A stretch of DNA of 64,000 bases from Myxococcales bacterium. GTDB taxonomy: Bacteria; Myxococcota_A; UBA796; GCA-2862545. Positions 7,747 to 16,369 of this stretch are shown here, piece by piece. The notes under the pieces are model-generated. The model saw only the letters and a program-made list of their open reading frames with translations, was not told the origin of the DNA and ran no database searches. The DNA is taken from NCBI GenBank assembly GCA_019634415.1, contig JAHQVJ010000039.1, forward strand, positions 46,497 through 110,496, read 5' to 3'. Position numbers and translations under genes: made by a program. Every line of letters begins with the position of its first letter. Positions within the stretch are counted from its first letter, which is position 1.

Positions 7747-9056
7747 AGCTCGATGGTGACTACCTGTTCGACGCTCCCCGTCCCGCCGTGTGGGAGGCAC
7801 TGTTCGATCCCGAGGTGCTCGCGGCGGTGATGCCGGGCACGGACAAGCTCGAGGTCGACGGCAACGAGTACACCGGCGAGATCAACGTGAAGGTGGGGCC
7901 CGTCCAGGGGCGCTTCGACACGAAGATCGAGGTGAGCGACATCGACGAGCCCAACAGCTACACGCTGACCATCAACGGGCGTGGCTCCACGGGCTTCGTC
8001 ACGGCGACGGCGCTGGTGTCGCTGGCGGAGGAGGGCACGGGTACCCGCATGTCCTACGCCTCCGAGGCGCAGGTGGGTGGACGTGTGGCGAGCGTGGGTC
8101 AGCGCCTGATCGACGCGACGGCGCGCGCCATCGCCAAGCAGAGCCTCGATGGCCTGAACGCCAACGTGCAGGCCCGCACTGCGTTCTACGCAGCCCAGCA
8201 GGCCGAGCAGGCCGGCTCGAACGCTCCAGCGGAGCCCGCCGCGCAGGAAGCTCCGCCCGCACCCGCTCCGGAGCAACCGCCCATGCCGGACCCTACGCCT
8301 CCTCCGGCTCCTGCGGCCTCGACTGCAGACCCTGCCGATGTGCCGTCCAACCCCTTCGGAGTCCCCACCCCCGGCGTCGCAGCCATCGTGGATGCGCCCA
8401 TGCCGGGGCTCGACGAGGACCTGGCGGACGCCGTGACCGAGGAAGCGGCCTTCGCGGCGATGGAGGACGTGCCGGAGCCGCAGGCCTTCGTGGCGGCCAC
8501 CGCCGATGCGCCCGCCGTGGCGCCCAGCGCCATGCTGGATCCGGAAGAGACGCTGCCCGTGCCAGAGCCTGGCACTCCCGTCGACGACTTCACGCTGCCA
8601 CAGCTCGCACCGCCGAGCAATCCCTTCGGCATGCCCACGCCCGATGCGGCTCCGGCCTCGGAGCCCGAGCCGGCTGCGGACCCGGCGCCTGTTCCCCAGC
8701 CCGCGCCGGTCCCCGAGCCCGAGCCGGTTGCGGACCCGACGCCGGTCCCCGAGCCGGTTGCGGACCCGACGCCAGTGCCCGAGCCGACACCGGTTCCCGA
8801 GCCCGAGCCCGCTCCTCCAACGCCGGTGCCGCCTCCGGCCGCTACCCCACCCACCGTGGAGGCTGCCGCTCCGGCGCCTGGTCCGGCTCCCACCGCCAAG
8901 CCCCCCGTGGTGAAGACCGACGACGCCGCGTTCGTGGCCGGGGTGGCCAAGGAAGTCAGCCGGAGCCTCATCCCTGCTCCGGTACTCTATGGCCTGCTGT
9001 TCCTCGTGATCGCGGCCGCAGCAGGTGGTGCCTACTGGTTCACCCAGATGCAGTGA
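7743..9056 (+). CDS. coxG: CoxG-like SRPBCC protein with long Pro-rich linker and C-terminal membrane anchor
   Basis: A 437-residue protein. Residues 1 to about 150 form a CoxG/SRPBCC domain (opening MKLDGDYLFDAPRPAVWEAL, then PGTDKLE and KVGPVQGRFD). CoxG has been linked to holding CO dehydrogenase at the membrane and more recently to quinone delivery. The typical family member is about 200 residues. Here a roughly 250-residue linker of Pro, Ala, Glu and Asp follows, including tandem EP/VADPTPVPEP repeats near 8670-8810, and a single transmembrane helix closes the protein (about 409-434). The linker could act as a tether, like TonB-type Pro-rich arms. Start ATG 7743 overlaps the coxE stop. 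Confidence 0.88.
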   Translation: MKLDGDYLFDAPRPAVWEALFDPEVLAAVMPGTDKLEVDGNEYTGEINVKVGPVQGRFDTKIEVSDIDEPNSYTLTINGRGSTGFVTATALVSLAEEGTGTRMSYASEAQVGGRVASVGQRLIDATARAIAKQSLDGLNANVQARTAFYAAQQAEQAGSNAPAEPAAQEAPPAPAPEQPPMPDPTPPPAPAASTADPADVPSNPFGVPTPGVAAIVDAPMPGLDEDLADAVTEEAAFAAMEDVPEPQAFVAATADAPAVAPSAMLDPEETLPVPEPGTPVDDFTLPQLAPPSNPFGMPTPDAAPASEPEPAADPAPVPQPAPVPEPEPVADPTPVPEPVADPTPVPEPTPVPEPEPAPPTPVPPPAATPPTVEAAAPAPGPAPTAKPPVVKTDDAAFVAGVAKEVSRSLIPAPVLYGLLFLVIAAAAGGAYWFTQMQ

Positions 9057-9109
9057 GCCGTCGGGCTCGACCTTCGAGATGATCTGACACTTGCCACAGT
9101 GGAGCTCGC

Positions 9110-9982
9110 GTGATTCCTGCTTCCTTCGACTATCGGGCTCCCACGTCCGTGAGCGAGGCCATCGCCATCCTCAATGAGGTGAGTGGCGCCAAGCTCCTGG
9201 CGGGAGGCCACTCGCTGGTACCCGCCATGAGGTTTCGGCTGTCCGAGCCCCACACCCTCGTCGACCTCAACGGAATCGCCGCGCTGCGGCACCTGGAGGA
9301 TCGAGGTGACCATCTGGCCATCGGTGCGATGTGCCGAGAGAGCGCGCTCGAGGAACATCCAGCTGTAGCCGCGCATTTTCCGTTGCTGCTGGACACCGCG
9401 AAGGTGATCGCCGACCCCTTGGTCCGCAACCACGCGACCGTCGGAGGGAACCTGGCGCACTCCGATCCGGCCAACGATCATCCTGCGACGATGCTCGCCT
9501 ACAACGCCACCATCGTGGCACAAGGGGCCTCGGGGCAGCGCGAGATCCCCATCGACTCGTTCTTCACTGGGCTGTTCGAGAACGCGCTCGGCGAGCAGGA
9601 GATCCTTACGGAGATCCGGGTGCCGAAGCCGGGTGCTGGAGCGGGTGGGGCCTACAGCAAGATCGAGCGCAAGGTCGGAGACTACGCCATCGCCGCCGTG
9701 GCCGTTCAGCTCACGATGGCCGGTGACACCATCTCCGCCATTCGGATCGGGCTGACCAACGTGAGCCTGGTGCCCATGCGGGCCACCCAGGCCGAGGCGG
9801 CCCTGATGGGCCAGACCTGCACGGATCAGTCGCTGGAGGCAGCCGGGAGTGCGGCCGCCGCCGAGTGTGATCCCTCCGCAGACCTGCGGGGGCAGGTCGA
9901 CTACAAGCGCGACATGGTCCGGGTGCTCGTGAAGCGGACCGTTCGCAAGGCCGTGGCCCGCGCCCAAGGAGTCTCCGCATGA
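9110..9982 (+). CDS. coxM: CO dehydrogenase medium (FAD) subunit
   Basis: A 290-residue flavoprotein subunit. The two FAD-binding signatures are visible: AGGHSLVP (about 32-39) and [17 protein letters not shown] (about 111-127). In the enzyme this subunit takes electrons from the two iron-sulfur clusters of CoxS and passes them to the quinone pool. GTG start at 9110 with GGAG 5 bases upstream. The stop overlaps the coxS ATG by 4 bp. Confidence 0.93.
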   Translation: MIPASFDYRAPTSVSEAIAILNEVSGAKLLAGGHSLVPAMRFRLSEPHTLVDLNGIAALRHLEDRGDHLAIGAMCRESALEEHPAVAAHFPLLLDTAKVIADPLVRNHATVGGNLAHSDPANDHPATMLAYNATIVAQGASGQREIPIDSFFTGLFENALGEQEILTEIRVPKPGAGAGGAYSKIERKVGDYAIAAVAVQLTMAGDTISAIRIGLTNVSLVPMRATQAEAALMGQTCTDQSLEAAGSAAAAECDPSADLRGQVDYKRDMVRVLVKRTVRKAVARAQGVSA

Positions 9983-10464
9983 GCCAGCACACCGTGTCGA
10001 TCGAGATCAACGGCGAGGAGCACACCCACGAGGTGGACGCGCGCACCCTGCTCGTCCACTTCATCCGGGAGAACGCCAACCTCACGGGGACCCACATTGG
10101 CTGCGACACCACCAGCTGCGGCGCGTGCACCGTGCTCGTGGATGGCGTGGCCGTGAAGAGCTGCACCATCTTTGCTGTGCAAGCCAACAACAAGAACGTG
10201 CAGACCATCGAAGGTGTGGCCGGAGAGGAGCTGCATCCACTGCAGGAAGGCTTCTGGGAGAAGCACGGCTTGCAGTGTGGGTATTGCACTCCCGGCATGA
10301 TCATGAGTGCGAAGTACTTCCTGTCGAAGAACCCGAATCCCACGGAAGACGAGATTCGTCATGGAATCTCCGGGAATCTGTGTCGGTGCACTGGGTACAA
10401 CAAGATCGTCGAAGCGATTCAGTATGCCGCGCAGAAGATGCGCGAGCAGGGCGGGGAGGGCTAG
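9979..10464 (+). CDS. coxS: CO dehydrogenase small [2Fe-2S] subunit
   Basis: A 161-residue iron-sulfur subunit. The N-terminal plant-ferredoxin-type cluster is bound by C42, C47, C50 and C62 (CDTTSCGAC...C), and the C-terminal cluster by C100, C103, C135 and C137 (CGYC...CRC). All eight ligands are present. It lies between coxM (4-bp overlap) and coxL (3-bp gap), so the three structural subunits are made as one unit. Confidence 0.95.
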   Translation: MSQHTVSIEINGEEHTHEVDARTLLVHFIRENANLTGTHIGCDTTSCGACTVLVDGVAVKSCTIFAVQANNKNVQTIEGVAGEELHPLQEGFWEKHGLQCGYCTPGMIMSAKYFLSKNPNPTEDEIRHGISGNLCRCTGYNKIVEAIQYAAQKMREQGGEG

Positions 10465-10467
10465 GAC

Positions 10468-12903
10468 ATGCCACATCTAGACGACAAGAAGGAAGTCCAC
10501 ACTCCCGTTCCCGAGGATGCCTCCGCGGTGGTGCCCACCACCGAGGAGATCCGGGTGACCACGCCGGCTTCGGTGTGCGGCATGGGTCACCGCATGAAGC
10601 GCAAGGAGGATCCTCGCTTCATCCAGGGTCGCGGCAACTACGTCGACGACGTGAAGCTGCCGGGCATGCTCTACATGGACATCGTGCGGAGCCCCTTCGC
10701 GCACGCCCGCATCAAGAGCATCGACTCCAGCGCTGCCGAGGCGATGGAGGGGGTCGTGGCCGTGATCACGGGCGAGACCCTGAAGGCCGCTGGTGATCTG
10801 CACTGGATGCCCACGCTGATGTCGGACACCCAGATGGTGCTCCCCATCGACAAGGTGGTGTACTACGCGCAGGAGATCTGCGTGGTGGTGGCCACCGATC
10901 GCTACATCGCCGCCGACGCGGTGGAGAAGATCTTCGTCGACTTCGAGCCCCTGCCCGCCGTCGTGGACCCCTTCGAGGCCATGAACGACGAGGTCATCGT
11001 ACGGGAGGACAAGGAGAAGCAGACGAACCACATCTGGCACTGGGAGGCGGGCGACAAGGACGCCACCGACCAGATCTTCTCGAGTGCCGCCAAGGTGGTG
11101 CAGCAGAAGATGTACATCCCGCGCATCCACGTGGCGTCCATCGAGACCTGCGGCATGGTGGCCAACTACAACAAGGCCCGCGGGCACATGCAGATCTACA
11201 TGACCTCGCAGGCACCCCACGCGCACCGCACGGTGTTCGCCTTGGTGAGCGGCCTGCCCGAGCACATGATCCAGATCATCAGCCCCGACATCGGCGGTGG
11301 GTTCGGCGGAAAGGTGCCGGTGTACCCAGGCTACGTGTGCTGTGCGGTGGCCAGTCTGGTCATCGGCAAGCCCGTGAAGTGGATCGAGGACCGCAGCGAG
11401 AACCTGCAGGCCGACAGCTTTGCGCGGGACTACCACATCGACGCCGCCATGGCGCTGGATGCCTCGGGCAAGATCACCGGGCTGAAGGTGAAGACCCTGT
11501 CGGATTGTGGCGCCGCCGATGCGGCCGCGAACCCGAGCAAGTTCCCTGCGGGCCTGTACTCCATCTGCACGGGCTCCTACGACATGTCCGCGGCCCACGT
11601 GGAGGTGGACGGCGTCTACACCACCAAGCCTCCGGGTGGGGTGGCCTACCGGTGCTCCTTCCGGGTGACGGAGGCCGTGCACATGATCGAGCGCATGGCC
11701 GACATCGCAGCGCACGAGCTCGGCGAGGATCCGGCGGACTTCCGCATGCGCAACTTCATTCCAGCCACGGGCTTCCCGTACAAGTCGCCCACCGGCTGGG
11801 AGTACGACAGCGGCAACTACGCTGCGGCCTTGCAGAAGGCCATGGACATGGTCGACTACCGCGCCCTGAGGCAGGAGCAGGCGGAGAAGCGGGCGCGCGG
11901 TCAGCTCATGGGCATCGGGATCTCGAGCTTCACCGAGGTGGTGGGCGCGGGCCCCTCGCGCGACTTCGACATCCTGGGCATCAAGATGTTCGACTCCGCC
12001 GAGATCCGCATCCACCCCACGGGCAAGGCGCTGGCACGGTTCGGCACCAAGTCCCAGGGGCAGGGCCACGAGACGACCTACGCCCAGATCGTGGCGGAGG
12101 AGCTGGGCCTCCCCGCGGCGGACGTCCAGGTGGAGGAGGGCGACACCGACACGGCGCCCTACGGGCTCGGCACGTACGCCAGTCGCTCCACGCCCACCTC
12201 TGGTGCCGCCGCGGCCATGGCGGCGCGCAAGATCAAGGCGAAGGCCAAGAAGATCGCCGCCTACCTGCTGGAGGTGGGGGAGGACGATCTCGAGTGGAAC
12301 GTCGACAAGTTCCAGGTCAAGGGCTCGCCCGACAAGGCCAAGACGATCCAGGAGATCGCGTTCGCGGCCTACACCGACAACCCGCCGGGCCTGGAGCCGG
12401 GGCTCGAGGCCACCGACTACTACGATCCGCCCAACCTGACGTTCCCGTTCGGTAGCTACATCTGCGTGGTCGACATCGACACCGGCACGGGCGAGGTCAC
12501 GGTGCGGCGGTTCGTGGCCATCGACGACTGTGGCCACATCATCAACCCGTTGGTGGTGGAGGGCCAGGTCCACGGTGGCCTCACCATGGGGCTGGCTCCG
12601 GCCATGTACGAGGAGATCGTGTACGACTCGAACGGCCAGAACCTGACGGGCACGTTCGGCGACTACCTGGTGCCCACCGCGGTGGAGTCTCCGAAGTGGG
12701 AGACGGGCCATACGATCACGCCGTCGCCTCACCATCCGTTGGGCGCGAAGGGCGTGGGGGAGTCACCCACCGTGGGTGCGCCTCCGGCCATCGCCAACGC
12801 CGTCGTAGACGCGCTGTGGCATCTGGGCGTGCGACACATCGACATTCCCATCACGCCGCAGAAGGTCTGGCGCCTGTTGCGTCAGCACGGCGTTACCGAC
12901 TGA
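10468..12903 (+). CDS. coxL: Form I CO dehydrogenase large (Mo-Cu) subunit
   Basis: An 811-residue molybdenum hydroxylase large subunit. The active-site loop reads AYRCSFR with the copper-ligand cysteine at residue 396; AYxCSFR is diagnostic of form I, the true aerobic CO dehydrogenase, whereas form II has AYRGAGR. Other hallmarks are the early RKEDPRFIQGRGNYVDD, GGGFGGKVP and the catalytic glutamate E765 in GVGESPTVG. The enzyme oxidises CO to CO2 and sends electrons to the respiratory chain. No RuBisCO or other carbon fixation gene is in the window, so energy supplementation by atmospheric or trace CO is more likely than autotrophy, but that is inference. Confidence 0.96.
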   Translation: MPHLDDKKEVHTPVPEDASAVVPTTEEIRVTTPASVCGMGHRMKRKEDPRFIQGRGNYVDDVKLPGMLYMDIVRSPFAHARIKSIDSSAAEAMEGVVAVITGETLKAAGDLHWMPTLMSDTQMVLPIDKVVYYAQEICVVVATDRYIAADAVEKIFVDFEPLPAVVDPFEAMNDEVIVREDKEKQTNHIWHWEAGDKDATDQIFSSAAKVVQQKMYIPRIHVASIETCGMVANYNKARGHMQIYMTSQAPHAHRTVFALVSGLPEHMIQIISPDIGGGFGGKVPVYPGYVCCAVASLVIGKPVKWIEDRSENLQADSFARDYHIDAAMALDASGKITGLKVKTLSDCGAADAAANPSKFPAGLYSICTGSYDMSAAHVEVDGVYTTKPPGGVAYRCSFRVTEAVHMIERMADIAAHELGEDPADFRMRNFIPATGFPYKSPTGWEYDSGNYAAALQKAMDMVDYRALRQEQAEKRARGQLMGIGISSFTEVVGAGPSRDFDILGIKMFDSAEIRIHPTGKALARFGTKSQGQGHETTYAQIVAEELGLPAADVQVEEGDTDTAPYGLGTYASRSTPTSGAAAAMAARKIKAKAKKIAAYLLEVGEDDLEWNVDKFQVKGSPDKAKTIQEIAFAAYTDNPPGLEPGLEATDYYDPPNLTFPFGSYICVVDIDTGTGEVTVRRFVAIDDCGHIINPLVVEGQVHGGLTMGLAPAMYEEIVYDSNGQNLTGTFGDYLVPTAVESPKWETGHTITPSPHHPLGAKGVGESPTVGAPPAIANAVVDALWHLGVRHIDIPITPQKVWRLLRQHGVTD

Positions 12904-12916
12904 GGAAGGAGGAGGA

Positions 12917-13735
12917 ATGCCCCACGCGTTCACAGCAGCGGCCGCCGATCTGGAAGCGCGCGGCATTCCCTACGTGACGGCGACGGTGGTACGGGTGGTC
13001 CCCCCTGCCTCCGCCCGCCCAGGCGACAAGGCGATCCTCACCCGCGACGGCCTGGTGCACGGCTGGGTGGGGGGCAGCTGTGCCGAGCCCATCGTGCGGG
13101 CGGAGGTGGCTGCGGTGCTCGATGCGGGCGAAGCCCGGCTCATCTGCATCACGCCGACGGCCGAGGAACTCGCGGGCCGTAGCGGCCTGGTGGTGCACAC
13201 CATGACCTGCTTCAGCGGTGGAGCCATCGACGTGTATCTCGAGCCCACGCTGCCCTCGGATCAGCTGGTCGTGTTCGGCCGCTCTCCGGTGGCGCTGGCG
13301 CTGTGCGAGCTGGGAGCCTTCATGGGCTACCGCGTGCAGCACGTACCGGAAGCCGAGGCGATGGAGTCACTGACGGCCTTCGAGCCTTCCCAGACGGCGG
13401 CGGTGGTGGCCACCCACGGCAACTTCGACGCCGACGCGCTGCACCATGTGTTGGGGGTGGGCGCTTGCTACGTGGGGCTGGTGTGCAGCCCGAAGCGGGG
13501 TGCGGCGATGCGCCAGCGCCTCGCGGACGACGGTGTGAGCGACGAGCAGCTCGCTGCGATCGACGCGCCGGCGGGGGTTCACCTCGGCGCGCGAACGCCC
13601 CAGGAGGTGGCGGTCTCGATCATGGCGTCGGTGGTGGCGGCGCGCAGGGGGCGGCAGGTGTCGTCGGAGCCAGTGGACGCGTCAGCGACCGAGACGGTCA
13701 CCGAGGGTGCCGCGAGCGGCTGCTGCTCTGGCTGA
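12917..13735 (+). CDS. XdhC/CoxF-family maturation factor
   Basis: A 272-residue XdhC-family protein. The N-terminal part has the family segment SARPGDKAIL and the VGGSCAEPIVR motif. The C-terminal half is a Rossmann domain (LVVFGRSPVALALCELGAFMG, later VGLVCSPKRG). XdhC proteins bind and sulfurate the molybdenum cofactor before insertion; CoxF and CoxI are the members in CO dehydrogenase clusters. The ATG at 12917 has AGGAGGAGG upstream. The C-terminus ends CCSG, an unusual vicinal Cys pair. No separate coxI or coxB/C is present, so this may be the only XdhC-type factor of the cluster. Confidence 0.87.
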   Translation: MPHAFTAAAADLEARGIPYVTATVVRVVPPASARPGDKAILTRDGLVHGWVGGSCAEPIVRAEVAAVLDAGEARLICITPTAEELAGRSGLVVHTMTCFSGGAIDVYLEPTLPSDQLVVFGRSPVALALCELGAFMGYRVQHVPEAEAMESLTAFEPSQTAAVVATHGNFDADALHHVLGVGACYVGLVCSPKRGAAMRQRLADDGVSDEQLAAIDAPAGVHLGARTPQEVAVSIMASVVAARRGRQVSSEPVDASATETVTEGAASGCCSG

Positions 13736-13759
13736 CAGCCGACAGCCGACACCTGATCC

Positions 13760-14152
13760 TCAGCAGTCGCAGGGCCAGTCCGTGTCGAGGTCGATGACCG
13801 TGATCACGGGCGTGTTGCGCTCGCAGGCCCCGAAGACCATGCGAGCGTGCTGGCCGTCGGAGGTGGTGCCCTCCAGCGCGTAGGACGGGCACTTGCCGTC
13901 GAAGCGTGTGCGCGAGGGGTCCACGACGCCGTTCTTCAAGATCTCCTCCACCTCCCCTTCGTCGAAGTGGCGGCAGTCCATGCGACAGCGCGCGTGGTGG
14001 GTGAAGCCCAGCGGACGGCTGCGCATGAGAGACACCCCGTCATCGGGTGCCACCACGGGCTGGATCCGAGGGCTCGGGGTCGGCGAGGGGGCGGAGATGG
14101 GCGTGGGAGCAGGCACGGGCTCCACCACGCCGCAGGCGAACAGCCACCACAT
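13760..14152 (-). CDS. Exported DUF4258 protein
   Basis: A 130-residue protein starting at the ATG at 14152, with AAGGAG 5 bases upstream. The N-terminus MWWLFACGV resembles a short lipoprotein signal with the modified Cys at residue 7, then a Pro/Ser-rich linker. From about residue 50 it carries a DUF4258 domain: FTHHARCRM, an EGEVEEILKNG-type helix, and a VITVID strand near the end. DUF4258 is often found in toxin-like and secreted proteins but its activity is not established. Extra cysteines are probably disulfides. It is divergent from the coiled-coil lipoprotein gene at 14222. Confidence 0.75.
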   Translation of the reverse strand: MWWLFACGVVEPVPAPTPISAPSPTPSPRIQPVVAPDDGVSLMRSRPLGFTHHARCRMDCRHFDEGEVEEILKNGVVDPSRTRFDGKCPSYALEGTTSDGQHARMVFGACERNTPVITVIDLDTDWPCDC

Positions 14153-14221
14153 GGAGGCTCCTTGGGTGAGGGCGTGTTGTACCCCAGGAGCTGTCGCGGT
14201 ACCCAACCGCAGGAGGTGGAC

Positions 14222-14677
14222 GTGGCCCTTTGGATCCTGCCGCTGTTCGTGGCGTGCGACACCGACGAGGGTGTCGTGGGGGAGACGAAAGAGGTGATCG
14301 AGGCCATCGAGGATGGCAAGTCCCTCAAGCAGATCGGCAAGCAGGCCAAGGACGTCCTGAAGACGCTCAACCAGGACAGAAAGGACGTCGAGGCCAAGCT
14401 GGAGGACTTCGAGAAGTGGGCGCGCAAGGCTCACAAGTCGATCAAGTCCGAGGCCAAGGACCTCGACGAGCGCCTGGCGAAGCTCGACGATCAGCTGGCG
14501 CGCGTGCGCGAGCAGCTCGCGGCAGGCAAGGAACTCACCGACGACGTGCGCAAGGTGATCTCGGACCTCGAGGGCGAGATCAAGTCCTTGTCGGAAGATG
14601 CGCACATCCCCGCCGACGAGCTCGACGCGGAGCCAGAGGAAGGCACTGCCGAGGAAGCGGCTCCCTCCGAGGAGTAG
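14222..14677 (+). CDS. Coiled-coil lipoprotein
   Basis: A 151-residue protein. GTG start at 14222 with AGGAGG ending 5 bases upstream. The short signal MALWILPLFVAC ends in a lipobox (FVAC, Cys at 12). The rest is a Lys/Glu/Asp-rich helix with heptads from about 20 to 125, likely a long coiled coil, and an acidic tail. The pattern resembles envelope-spanning or peptidoglycan-contacting coiled-coil lipoproteins but no family is recognised. The stop touches the stop of the convergent TldE-like gene with no spacer. Confidence 0.7.
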   Translation: MALWILPLFVACDTDEGVVGETKEVIEAIEDGKSLKQIGKQAKDVLKTLNQDRKDVEAKLEDFEKWARKAHKSIKSEAKDLDERLAKLDDQLARVREQLAAGKELTDDVRKVISDLEGEIKSLSEDAHIPADELDAEPEEGTAEEAAPSEE

Positions 14678-16369
14678 CTACGGCAGCGGCGGCGCGGTGA
14701 GCACCGGCACGTCGCGCGGGTCGGCCGAGGTGGGCACCAGCTCCACCTCGCCCACCAGCACGTCGGGCGCGGACAGCCAGCTCGCCACCCCCTCCGTGGG
14801 CGACAGCGATGCGTAGGAGCCCCGCAGCGGAGCCATGAAGCTGCCCTCGGACTGCGGACCCGCCGACAGGATGTCGCGGAGGATCCACCGCTGCACGGCG
14901 GCGAACCGTGCACCCCGGAGCCGCTCCTCCGAGCCGTCGGCGCGGACCCGGTAGACGGCCACCGGCGGAGGCAGGGCCGTGCCCTCGTCCACCGCGTCGA
15001 ACCAGGTGCCGTCGGCCAGCCGGAGCATGGAGGGCTCCTGTAGCCGGCGCACCACCAGCACGTGGTCGCGTCCGTAGTCGCGGGCCACGCGCAGCGCCTT
15101 GCGGCGCAGGGCACGTCGCGAGCGATGGCGATCGGGCTGCACCTGGAGCTGCGTGACCCGCGCCGTCTGGCGGGTGCCCACCATGCCGCGGGCATGGCCA
15201 TTGGTGGGACCCAGCCCCCGACGGGGAACACGCGTCATGGCCAGATCCCGCACGATGCCGTCGGTGATCAGCTGCACCGCGCTGGCTGGCGTACCCTCCA
15301 TGTCGTGGGTGTAGGAACCCGGATGCGACGGCGCCCGCTGCGGATCGTCGGCTGCGGTCCACTCGTCGGGGAGCACCCGTCGGCCCAAGCGCACCGGATC
15401 CTGGTCGTCGCCCAGATCTCCGAAGAAGCTGTCGAACGGGATCTCGGGGGGCGTGCCCTGCAGCTGCGGGATCAGCACGTAGCGAAACAGGGTGCGCGCG
15501 GCTTCGCCCTCGAAGATCACGGGACCCACGTACTCCTCGGCCATCGGAGTCGCGGCCACCGTCGCCAGCAGGTCTGCGCGCAGCTGGCCGGCCTGCGCCA
15601 CCATCTGGGCCTCGGACGGCAGGTCCGACGGATCCCGCACCGTCCATAGCCGCTGATCCGTCACCAGCGCTCCGTCCGAGGCGCGGGCCATCACCACCGC
15701 GCGCACCGTGGTCTCCTGGACCGGCGTGCGCACGTCGGTGCCTTCGCTGTCCACGATGCGCAGGTCCCCTGCTTCGTGGCCCACGTACACGTCTGCGAGC
15801 ATCAGCTCTGGACCCGCCAGCGCACCGGAGATGGCGGTGGCCAGCTGCGTGAGGGGGCCCGGATCCGAGTGCGCGCTGGCGGAGCCCAGATCCGCCACCA
15901 CCGGGCCCGTGAGCGTGTAGTCGCCGGGATGGGTGTCGGGTGGGGTCCACTGTGCCACCTTGCGGGCGCGCTGCTCCACGGCTTCCTTGTAGGCCGAGTC
16001 CGTGAGCCGCCAGGCCGCCGTCGCCAGGGCCTCGGGGGTCAGATGGGCAGGCAGCCCGGAGCGCCCGAAGCCGTCCTGCCACCCACCGAAGCCGGTGTTG
16101 TCGAGCTCGGGGGTGCCCACCCGCACCTCCACGCCGAGGAGGCCCTGCGGAATGACGTTGCTCCGCACGACGGAGCCCATGGAGGCGTGTACGTCCACCT
16201 GGTCCAGGCGCATGGTCTGGTAGCGCAGGTGGTACAGCTCGGGCGCGTCGGGCAGCGACAGCTGCTCGATGCTCCGCGTCAGCTCGGCCTCCAGCACGTC
16301 CCCCAGCCAGTCGGTGTCGGTGGTGGCGTCGGCGGCCAGCGCCGTGGACAAGGTGACGAGTCCGATCAT
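14678..16369 (-). CDS. Exported TldE/PmbA-like protein lacking the metal site
   Basis: A 563-residue protein with a signal peptide (MIGLVTLSTALAADA) and an overall TldD/PmbA-like layout. At the place where its operon partner has HExxxH this protein reads LFRYVLIPQ, so it cannot bind zinc in the same way, as expected for the non-catalytic TldE/PmbA half of the heterodimeric protease. The start ATG overlaps the TGA of the upstream tldD-like gene by 4 bp, so the two are coupled and presumably form a complex. TldD/E are normally cytoplasmic; both members here carry signal peptides. Confidence 0.78.
   Translation of the reverse strand: MIGLVTLSTALAADATTDTDWLGDVLEAELTRSIEQLSLPDAPELYHLRYQTMRLDQVDVHASMGSVVRSNVIPQGLLGVEVRVGTPELDNTGFGGWQDGFGRSGLPAHLTPEALATAAWRLTDSAYKEAVEQRARKVAQWTPPDTHPGDYTLTGPVVADLGSASAHSDPGPLTQLATAISGALAGPELMLADVYVGHEAGDLRIVDSEGTDVRTPVQETTVRAVVMARASDGALVTDQRLWTVRDPSDLPSEAQMVAQAGQLRADLLATVAATPMAEEYVGPVIFEGEAARTLFRYVLIPQLQGTPPEIPFDSFFGDLGDDQDPVRLGRRVLPDEWTAADDPQRAPSHPGSYTHDMEGTPASAVQLITDGIVRDLAMTRVPRRGLGPTNGHARGMVGTRQTARVTQLQVQPDRHRSRRALRRKALRVARDYGRDHVLVVRRLQEPSMLRLADGTWFDAVDEGTALPPPVAVYRVRADGSEERLRGARFAAVQRWILRDILSAGPQSEGSFMAPLRGSYASLSPTEGVASWLSAPDVLVGEVELVPTSADPRDVPVLTAPPLP

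Noticed and set aside
10477..12735. A 752-codon minus-strand frame inside coxL
   Set aside because: High-GC antisense shadow; rich in His/Arg/Val with no domain, while coxL on the other strand has all catalytic motifs.
14153..14605. N-terminal extension of the DUF4258 protein to 14605
   Set aside because: The extra part is antisense to the coiled-coil lipoprotein gene; the ATG at 14152 has AAGGAG upstream and a signal sequence.
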